This document shows, one piece after another, positions 6,557-10,758 of a stretch of 10,758 bases of DNA. The position numbers were made by a program, and so were the translations under genes. The notes under the pieces were generated by a model, which had not been told where the DNA came from, did not search any database, and was given only the letters and a program-made list of their open reading frames with translations. The DNA comes from an uncultured Enterobacter sp. Its GTDB lineage: Bacteria; Pseudomonadota; Gammaproteobacteria; Enterobacterales; Enterobacteriaceae. The stretch covers positions 1-10,758 of the forward strand of contig CAMKZP010000076.1 of the NCBI GenBank assembly GCA_946477805.1, written 5' to 3'. The stretch's first letter is position 1, and every line of letters begins with the position of its first letter.

Positions 6557-6589
6557 AAACAGAACTGTACCTCGTTTGACCCAAACCGT

Positions 6590-6618
6590 GTTATCACATA
6601 CAACGTTTAATATGGCAA
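6590..6618 (-). promoter_or_regulatory. Sigma70 promoter of yobF-cspC
   Basis: On the minus strand, TTGCCA (6618-6613), a 17-nt spacer and GATAAC (6595-6590) form a sigma70-type promoter. A TG one base before the -10 makes it an extended -10. The start point would be near 6583, giving a leader of roughly 27 nt before the yobF ATG. This is a motif match only. Confidence 0.62.
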
Positions 6619-7262
6619 GCCATTTTTAAACGTGTCTCGATCTGCCGCACACATTCTGTCACTGCTTCGCCGCAATCTGCACAAGTATAGGTGCAGCTAA
6701 AGGAAGCAATAGCCAGTGTCGAAGCCGGGGGAAGTCTCCATACCCCCTGTAATCAAAGACATTTTTACCATAGCTCAATCATTTCGAAGCGTCCACTCAC
6801 AAAGAAAATATTCTTGCATACACTGATTGAGTTAGAACAAATTGTGAAAAGTTATGCAGAAATGATTGCAACGCAACGGTAATCTCGCATTAGACGGAGG
6901 TTGTTAAAAACCGGTATCAGACTGTATTAAAATTCACCATTTAATAAGCACGACTCTGCACTAAAATAATGAAAGTTTTATGAACTCGCCTCAAAAGAAG
7001 GCAAGCAAAACGTTTCGATAAAAATAAAACGTATGCGGGTAGTATAAATACAGAATATATGCAACAAAACGGTGCGATACGGAAAGGATAAATATTCGCC
7101 AGTTTCAGTGAGGAGAAGGAATGTTTAACCGCTGCTAAATTATTTAGCCTCAGGCTTAGCGCCTGAACAGGCTAGCGATAGGGTTTGCCCCCTGACCCGA
7201 CACTCACTGTCTGAGCGTGCAGCCAGAGGGCCCGTAAGCCGCTATCGAAACATCAGGGTGGA
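6619..7262. other. Long intergenic region: AT-rich body, GC-rich structured end
   Basis: No supported gene lies between the yobF promoter and the end of yebO. The first 500 bases are AT-rich with short inverted repeats: CTGCAC/GTGCAG (6677-6682 with 6691-6696) and GGGGG/CCCCC near 6727-6746. A 63-codon GTG-started ORF (6691-6882, plus strand) lacks a ribosome-binding site and a recognisable homologue. From about 7145 the composition becomes GC-rich and full of pairing segments (separate entry). Because yobF-cspC runs away on the minus strand and yebO also points this way, the region probably holds yebO 3' sequence plus long upstream control DNA for yobF-cspC. Confidence 0.5.
7111..7262. other. 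Structured element with a five-codon minigene, possible RNA
   Basis: On the plus strand a strong purine-rich site (AGGAGAAGGA, 7111-7120) directly precedes ATG TTT AAC CGC TGC TAA (7121-7138). The stop sits in the hairpin GCTAAAT-T-ATTTAGC (7134-7148). Next come TCAGGC/GCCTGA (7150-7155 with 7161-7166), the competing GCCTG/CAGGC (7161-7165 with 7168-7172), CCCTGA/TCAGGG (7190-7195 with 7253-7258) and CGATAG/CTATCG (7176-7181 with 7242-7247). No terminator T-run follows on either strand. It could be a leader-like RNA, an sRNA, or the folded 3' end of the yebO mRNA read from the other strand. The pairings are seen directly. Function is unknown. Confidence 0.3.
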
Positions 7263-7553
7263 TTAGCGCTCAGCCACCAGGCGAATGAAATCGTCTTCGT
7301 CTTCTTTGTTTTCAACGGCAGGTGCTTTTGGCGTTTCTTTCTCTTCAGGCTCGTTGGCTTCACACAGACGGCGCAGCAGCGCAGTCTGCCGTTTCTGCTG
7401 GTCCAGCAGAGCTTCCAGCAGTTCGATCTGCTCGTTAGTGCGGGAACTGGCGCGATTGACGAAGAACCACAATACCAGACCGACGACCAGCACCACCAAT
7501 GAGACCACCAGGGATGCCATGCTCAGCAGCCCCGAATTTACTAACTCACCCAT
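7263..7553 (-). CDS. yebO: YebO family small membrane protein
   Basis: This 96-residue protein of unknown function is the orthologue of E. coli YebO (95 residues). It has one membrane helix (about residues 12-34, ASLVVSLVVLVVGLVLWFF). A likely cytoplasmic coiled coil (about 36-66, SSRTNEQIELLEALLDQQKRQ) is nearly identical to E. coli. An acidic linker follows, and the protein ends in the conserved IRLVAER. ATG 7553 is preceded by GAGGTGG at good spacing. The gene lies 74 nt downstream of mgrB on the same strand with no obvious terminator between, so read-through from the PhoP-controlled mgrB promoter is possible. TGG-TAAAAT (7586-7578 on the minus strand) could be an extended -10 for a promoter of its own. 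Confidence 0.93.
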   Translation of the reverse strand: MGELVNSGLLSMASLVVSLVVLVVGLVLWFFVNRASSRTNEQIELLEALLDQQKRQTALLRRLCEANEPEEKETPKAPAVENKEDEDDFIRLVAER

Positions 7554-7627
7554 TTCACCACCTCAATAAAAACGGCTATTTTACCACTGGCGTGAGAGAA
7601 GGGCATCATCCCGGTGCAGAATGCGGC

Positions 7628-7771
7628 CTACCACGGGATAAACTTATTGATTGCACAAATGCCGCTAAAGAACTGTACATCCTGATCGCACATTACGTTG
7701 ATCGTCTGCGTCCACAACACCACGCATGCTATCAGCACGATAACAAGAAGTACCCAGCGTATTTTTTTCAC
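7628..7771 (-). CDS. mgrB: PhoP/PhoQ feedback regulator MgrB
   Basis: This 47-residue inner-membrane peptide binds and inhibits the sensor kinase PhoQ, giving negative feedback on the PhoPQ regulon. The ORF starts at GTG 7771 and ends at TAG 7630-7628. The sequence shows a basic N terminus (MKKIRW), one membrane helix (about residues 7-23) and a periplasmic tail with VMCDQDVQFFSGICAINKFIPW. Cys28 and Cys39, needed for activity in E. coli, are both present, as is Cys16 in the helix. GGAG lies 6 nt upstream of the GTG, which supports this start. Length and tail match E. coli MgrB. The gene appears intact. In Klebsiella and relatives its loss is a common cause of polymyxin resistance. Confidence 0.96.
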   Translation of the reverse strand: MKKIRWVLLVIVLIACVVLWTQTINVMCDQDVQFFSGICAINKFIPW

Positions 7772-7804
7772 TCCACACTCCGCCTGATGACCTGATACAA
7801 CCAG

Positions 7805-7837
7805 GTTATCACGGTTATCTTAAACAGGGGCTAACTG
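7805..7837 (-). promoter_or_regulatory. Candidate PhoP box and promoter of mgrB
   Basis: On the minus strand, CAGTTA (7837-7832), 5 nt, then TGTTTA (7826-7821) fits the PhoP direct-repeat layout (T/G)GTTTA-N5-(T/G)GTTTA. The second half is perfect and the first is poor. GATAAC follows 10 nt later (7810-7805) as a -10, at the spacing typical of PhoP-activated promoters that lack a -35. mgrB is a known PhoP target in E. coli. Confidence 0.55.
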
Positions 7838-7870
7838 TACCGTCATCCCGTTCTTTTCAGAATCCTGCAC

Positions 7871-7898
7871 TTGTTTCAGCGAGTAAACCCGTTACGCT
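7871..7898 (+). promoter_or_regulatory. Weak candidate promoter of yobH
   Basis: TTGTTT (7871-7876), a 16-nt spacer and TACGCT (7893-7898) form a weak sigma70-like pair about 33 nt before the yobH start. It faces away from the mgrB promoter. This is a motif match only. Confidence 0.25.
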
Positions 7899-7930
7899 TA
7901 ACGCATGACAACAAAGATAACGAGGCAATG

Positions 7931-8170
7931 ATGCATTACGTCATTCGTACGATTATTGCGCTGGCCATTGTATGGATTGGTCTGCTGTTAACCGGCTATG
8001 GCGTGCTTGTGGGAAGCACCCAAAACGCGGCCGGATTAGGCATCCAGTGTAAATACCTCACCGCCCAGGGCATGAGTACCGCACAGTATCTGCATTCAGA
8101 CAGTGGGATTATCGGGTTAACCAACTGCCCGGTGCTGCGCAAATCAGCCGTTGTGATTGATAACGGCTAA
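7931..8170 (+). CDS. yobH: YobH family small protein
   Basis: This 79-residue protein of unknown function is the orthologue of E. coli YobH (79 residues). An N-terminal hydrophobic segment (about residues 7-29, IIALAIVWIGLLLTGYGVLVG) is either a membrane anchor or a signal peptide. The rest is a small, probably periplasmic domain with two cysteines (40 and 66) that could form a disulfide, conserved in E. coli (LGIQCKYLTA and GLTNCPVLRKS). The protein ends in VVIDNG. ATG 7931 is chosen over the adjacent ATG 7928 and the longer upstream reading because GAGG (7922-7925) is correctly spaced from it and the length then equals E. coli. The gene diverges from mgrB and converges on kdgR. Confidence 0.93.
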   Translation: MHYVIRTIIALAIVWIGLLLTGYGVLVGSTQNAAGLGIQCKYLTAQGMSTAQYLHSDSGIIGLTNCPVLRKSAVVIDNG

Positions 8171-8191
8171 TGACTCGCGAACATCGTTCAC

Positions 8192-8223
8192 AAAAAACGC
8201 CGCAATGATTGCGGCGTTTTTTT
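8192..8223. terminator. Bidirectional terminator between yobH and kdgR
   Basis: CGCCGCAA, TGA loop, TTGCGGCG (8198-8216) is a perfect 8-bp stem flanked by six A residues on the left and seven T residues on the right. It is therefore an intrinsic terminator in both directions, for the convergent genes yobH (ends 8170) and kdgR (ends 8237). Confidence 0.93.
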
Positions 8224-8236
8224 ATCCCTGCCCGGT

Positions 8237-9028
8237 TTAAAAGGGATAGTCGTTATAGCCCATCTGCTCAGAAATTTTACGCGCAGCGGTATGCAGGATA
8301 GCGACATACTCGTGTAAACGCTCTTCCGAGAAGCGCAGCGTCGGGAACGAAATACTCAGGCCCGCAATGACAACCCCAAAACGGTCGAATACCGGTACGC
8401 CAATGCAGCGCAGCCCCTCTTCCTGCTCTTCGTTGTCTTCACCGTAACCCTGCTCGCGAACGGTATCCAGCACGGTTAACAGCTCTTCAGTGCTGGTGAT
8501 GGTGCGATCGGTGCTGCGTTTATATTCAACGCCGTCGAGGATCTGCTTCACCTCTTCGCGGTCACGCCAGGCCAGCAGCACTTTACCAATCGCGGTGCTG
8601 TACAGCGGGTTGCGACGCCCGATGCGCGAATACATGCGCAGGTTGTACATGGAGTCAATTTTGTGGATGTACACAATGCTGTCTTCATCCAGCGCACCCA
8701 GGTGCACCGTCTCTTTCGTCAGACGAGAGAGTTCACGCATCTGGATATCAGCGCTGCGGATAAGATCGACGTTTTGCAGCGCGCGGGCGCCCAGCTCGAA
8801 CAGCTTCAGCGTCAACGAGTACTTTTCAGATTCGCCTTCCTGAGCCACATATCCCAGCGACTTCATGGTTTGCAAAAAGCGATAAACGGTGCTTTTCGAC
8901 ATCATCACACGCTGCGACAACTCTGTGATACCAATTTCACGCTCTTCTCCGAGCGCCTGCAAGATGCCAAACACCTTCAGCACGGAAGAAACAGAATCTG
9001 GCTGCTTATCCAAATCTGCGATTGCCAT
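8237..9028 (-). CDS. kdgR: IclR-family transcriptional repressor KdgR
   Basis: This 263-residue DNA-binding repressor belongs to the IclR family and has the same length and nearly the same sequence as E. coli KdgR. In enterobacteria KdgR represses genes for uptake and catabolism of 2-keto-3-deoxygluconate and pectin or hexuronate breakdown products, and is released by 2-keto-3-deoxygluconate. The N-terminal winged helix-turn-helix (about residues 13-75) contains ITELSQRVMMSKSTVYRFLQT as its helix-turn-helix. The effector domain (about 90-263) carries the IclR signature region GLRCIGVPVFDRFGVVIAGLSISFP near residues 205-230. ATG 9028 follows GAGGTGAT closely. The gene is transcribed alone from a near-consensus promoter and ends at a terminator shared with yobH. 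It diverges from yebQ. Confidence 0.97.
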   Translation of the reverse strand: MAIADLDKQPDSVSSVLKVFGILQALGEEREIGITELSQRVMMSKSTVYRFLQTMKSLGYVAQEGESEKYSLTLKLFELGARALQNVDLIRSADIQMRELSRLTKETVHLGALDEDSIVYIHKIDSMYNLRMYSRIGRRNPLYSTAIGKVLLAWRDREEVKQILDGVEYKRSTDRTITSTEELLTVLDTVREQGYGEDNEEQEEGLRCIGVPVFDRFGVVIAGLSISFPTLRFSEERLHEYVAILHTAARKISEQMGYNDYPF

Positions 9029-9052
9029 TTATCACCTCATGGAGAGTGTTTT

Positions 9053-9076
9053 ATAAAAATCAGAACTGGTTTTTAT
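9053..9076. promoter_or_regulatory. Inverted repeat over the kdgR start point
   Basis: ATAAAAA (9053-9059) and TTTTTAT (9070-9076) form a perfect 7-bp inverted repeat with a 10-bp centre, overlapping the -10 edge and predicted start of kdgR. It could be an operator for autoregulation or only AT-rich promoter sequence. The match to the KdgR consensus is not convincing. Confidence 0.3.
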
Positions 9077-9103
9077 TATAAATTCGAGTCATGTTCCCTG
9101 CAA
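9075..9103 (-). promoter_or_regulatory. Sigma70 promoter of kdgR
   Basis: On the minus strand, TTGCAG (9103-9098), a 17-nt spacer and the perfect -10 TATAAT (9080-9075) form a strong sigma70 promoter. The start would be near 9068, giving a leader of about 40 nt to the kdgR ATG. Confidence 0.75.
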
Positions 9104-9155
9104 TCGATCTACGTTTACTTCGTTACAAATCTGCGACATAAAGCCGAATTAACGG

Positions 9156-9164
9156 TGCTAAAAT
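9156..9164 (+). promoter_or_regulatory. Candidate extended -10 promoter of yebQ
   Basis: TGC followed by TAAAAT is an extended -10 element. No good -35 lies 17 nt upstream (ACATAA). The start would be near 9171, about 36 nt before the yebQ ATG. It diverges from the kdgR promoter about 75 bp away. Confidence 0.4.
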
Positions 9165-9206
9165 CGTTACTCTGAGAATAATTTCACCCTGAGCCTTTCG
9201 TTTCCC

Positions 9207-10580
9207 ATGGAAAAAAAACCTTCCGATGGCTTGCCCTTACCGCAGCGGTACGGGGCAATCGCCACGATTATCATCGGTATTTCAATGGCGGTGCTTGATG
9301 GCGCTATCGCCAATGTCGCCCTGCCAACCATTGCCAGCGACCTCCACGCCTCACCCGCCAGCTCGATCTGGATCGTCAATGCCTATCAGATAGCCATTGT
9401 GATTTCGCTGCTTTCATTTTCTTTTCTTGGGGATATGTTTGGCTACCGGCGGGTCTACCAGTGTGGCCTGGTGGTCTTTACGCTGACGTCCCTCTTCTGC
9501 GCCCTCTCCGACTCGCTGCACACCCTGACGCTGGCGCGTATCGCGCAAGGTTTCGGCGGCGCAGCGCTGATGAGCGTCAATACCGCGCTGATTCGGCTCA
9601 TTTACCCGCAGCGCCATCTTGGGCGCGGCATGGGGATTAACTCGTTTATCGTCGCGGTGTCATCGGCCGCCGGGCCGACGATCGCCGCGGCGATCCTGTC
9701 CGTGGCGTCATGGCAGTGGCTGTTTGCGATCAACGTACCGCTGGGCATCGTGGCGATCTTTTTCGCGCTACGCTACCTGCCGGCGAATGGGCCCAAAAGC
9801 GTCATGCCACGCTTCGACCTGCCCAGCGCCGTGATGAACGCCCTGACGTTTGGCCTGCTGATTACCGCGCTGACTGGCTTTGCGCAGGGCCAGTCGATAA
9901 CGCTCGTTGCCGCTGAAGCTGTCGCCATGCTGGCGATCGGCTTTTTCTTCGTGCGCCGCCAGTTGGCCCTGCCGGTGCCGCTGCTGCCGGTCGATCTGTT
10001 ACGCATTCCGCTGTTCTCGCTCTCAATCTGTACCTCCATCTGTTCTTTCTGCGCCCAGATGCTGGCGCTGGTTTCTCTGCCCTTCTTTTTGCAGAGCGTG
10101 ATTGGCCGTTCGGAGGTGGAAACCGGTCTGCTGCTCACCCCCTGGCCGCTGGCAACAATGGTGATGGCGCCGCTGGCGGGCTACCTGATCGAACGTGTGC
10201 ACGCCGGGCTGCTGGGAGGCATAGGGTTAGCGATCATGGCGGCAGGGCTGTTCGCGCTGGCGCTGCTTCCCGCCTCGCCCGGTGACATGGATATTATCTG
10301 GCGAATGATGCTGTGCGGCGCTGGCTTTGGTTTGTTCCAGTCTCCCAACAACCACACCATCATGACCTCCGCACCGCGCCACCGCAGCGGCGGGGCCAGC
10401 GGTATGCTGGGCACCGCGCGTCTGTTAGGCCAAAGTACCGGCGCGGCGCTAGTGGCGCTGATGTTTAACCTGGCCGGGCAACACGCGACCCATGTCGCGC
10501 TGTTTACCGCGGGCACGCTGGCCATCCTCGCGGCCATCATCAGTGGGCTACGCGTCACGCAGCCCCGCGTTCAGGCATAA
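9207..10580 (+). CDS. yebQ: MFS transporter YebQ, DHA2 (14-helix) type
   Basis: This 457-residue inner-membrane protein of the major facilitator superfamily is the orthologue of E. coli YebQ (457 residues), a putative drug:proton antiporter whose substrate is not established. DHA2-type motifs are clear: LDGAIANVALPTI in helix 1 (about residues 30-42), motif A GDMFGYRR (75-82), RIAQGFGGAALMSVN (111-125, motif B), and AAGPTIAAAI followed by WLFAINVPLG (about 154-180, motif C region). A second-half block QSPNNHTIMTSAPRHRSGGASGM is also typical. ATG 9207 matches the E. coli start, but the leader has no good ribosome-binding site (nearest CTGAG about 13 nt away), so translation may be weak. It diverges from kdgR, and control by KdgR is possible but unproven here. 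Confidence 0.93.
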   Translation: MEKKPSDGLPLPQRYGAIATIIIGISMAVLDGAIANVALPTIASDLHASPASSIWIVNAYQIAIVISLLSFSFLGDMFGYRRVYQCGLVVFTLTSLFCALSDSLHTLTLARIAQGFGGAALMSVNTALIRLIYPQRHLGRGMGINSFIVAVSSAAGPTIAAAILSVASWQWLFAINVPLGIVAIFFALRYLPANGPKSVMPRFDLPSAVMNALTFGLLITALTGFAQGQSITLVAAEAVAMLAIGFFFVRRQLALPVPLLPVDLLRIPLFSLSICTSICSFCAQMLALVSLPFFLQSVIGRSEVETGLLLTPWPLATMVMAPLAGYLIERVHAGLLGGIGLAIMAAGLFALALLPASPGDMDIIWRMMLCGAGFGLFQSPNNHTIMTSAPRHRSGGASGMLGTARLLGQSTGAALVALMFNLAGQHATHVALFTAGTLAILAAIISGLRVTQPRVQA

Positions 10581-10617
10581 AAAAACCGGGCGGAGAGTTT
10601 CTCCAGCCCGGTTTTAT
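10579..10617. terminator. Bidirectional terminator between yebQ and htpX
   Basis: CCGGGC-GGAG, AGTTT loop, CTCC-A-GCCCGG (10586-10611) is a 10-bp stem with one bulged A. A run of A residues on the left and TTTT on the right let it work in both directions. It begins at the yebQ stop codon and lies about 15 nt from the htpX stop. Confidence 0.9.
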
Positions 10618-10631
10618 TCAACTCATCAATC

Positions 10632-10758
10632 TTATTTCAGATATTCACCGCTGCGCAGCGCTTCGATGCGTTTATCCAGCGGCGGGTGCGACATAAACAG
10701 CTCGCTCAGCGACTTCGATTTACCGTTGATGCAGAATGCCATCATGCTGCTTGCTTCC
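10632..10758 (-). CDS. htpX: Membrane zinc protease HtpX, 3' end (partial)
   Basis: This is the last 41 codons of HtpX, an M48-family zinc metalloprotease of the inner membrane that degrades misfolded membrane proteins alongside FtsH. It belongs to the Cpx envelope-stress regulon. The visible part contains ASSMMAFCINGKSKSLSELF and MSHPPLDKRIEALRSGEYLK, essentially the E. coli C terminus, including the conserved SHPP...RI block of the family. The HEXXH zinc site and the membrane helices lie beyond the window. The stop TAA is at 10634-10632. Convergent with yebQ across a shared terminator, as in E. coli, where prc follows. Confidence 0.97.
   Translation of the reverse strand, partial: EASSMMAFCINGKSKSLSELFMSHPPLDKRIEALRSGEYLK

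Noticed and set aside
6691..6882. 63-codon plus-strand ORF (GTG start) in the yobF-yebO gap
   Set aside because: It has no ribosome-binding site at the right distance, contains rare ATA codons, sits in AT-rich DNA, and I recognise no related protein. It may be chance.
7499..7795. 98-codon plus-strand ORF across the mgrB region
   Set aside because: It is antisense to mgrB, whose 47-codon minus-strand frame matches the known protein fully.
1..10758. New defence system, prophage, insertion sequence, integron, CRISPR array or tRNA
   Set aside because: No transposase, integrase, terminal repeats, regular spaced repeats or tRNA-like sequence was seen. The gene order is standard enterobacterial core.

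Overview
The window is ordinary core chromosome of an enterobacterium. The gene order manX-manY-manZ-yobD-mntP-rlmA-(ftsI paralogue)-cspC-yobF-yebO-mgrB-yobH-kdgR-yebQ-htpX is the Escherichia coli/Salmonella order, and every protein reads as a close orthologue of the E. coli one. The exception is a second FtsI-type penicillin-binding protein between rlmA and cspC. E. coli K-12 lacks it, but Salmonella has one of this type (PBP3SAL). The divergence from E. coli and the MgrB sequence suggest Enterobacter or a near relative (Lelliottia, Leclercia), but genus cannot be fixed by eye.

Layout: 1-1940 is the end of the mannose phosphotransferase operon (manX 3' end, manY, manZ), closed by a strong terminator. 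yobD (UPF0266 membrane protein) follows. 2413-2810 is a dense manganese-control region for mntP. It holds two MntR-like palindromes, a perfect 14-bp palindrome, a Fur-like site and a yybP-ykoY (Mn2+) riboswitch. mntP (Mn2+ exporter) meets rlmA (23S rRNA methyltransferase) tail to tail with overlapping stop codons. The minus strand then carries rlmA, the FtsI paralogue, and the yobF-cspC operon with its own promoter and terminator. 6619-7262 is a long gap, AT-rich except for a GC-rich, hairpin-dense end. yebO and mgrB follow on the minus strand. mgrB encodes the 47-residue feedback inhibitor of PhoQ, starts with GTG, and has a degenerate PhoP box upstream. yobH diverges from mgrB and shares a bidirectional terminator with kdgR, the IclR-family repressor of ketodeoxygluconate genes. 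kdgR has a near-consensus promoter and diverges from yebQ, a 14-helix-type MFS transporter. A bidirectional terminator separates yebQ from the 3' end of htpX.

Functionally the window combines sugar uptake, manganese homeostasis, envelope stress and PhoQ control, septal-type peptidoglycan synthesis, and a general RNA chaperone. I saw no mobile element, CRISPR array, tRNA or rRNA gene, prophage or defence system, and no convincing new multi-gene system. The places most worth a second look are the layered mntP control region, the SxD motif in the FtsI paralogue, and the structured element at 7111-7262.
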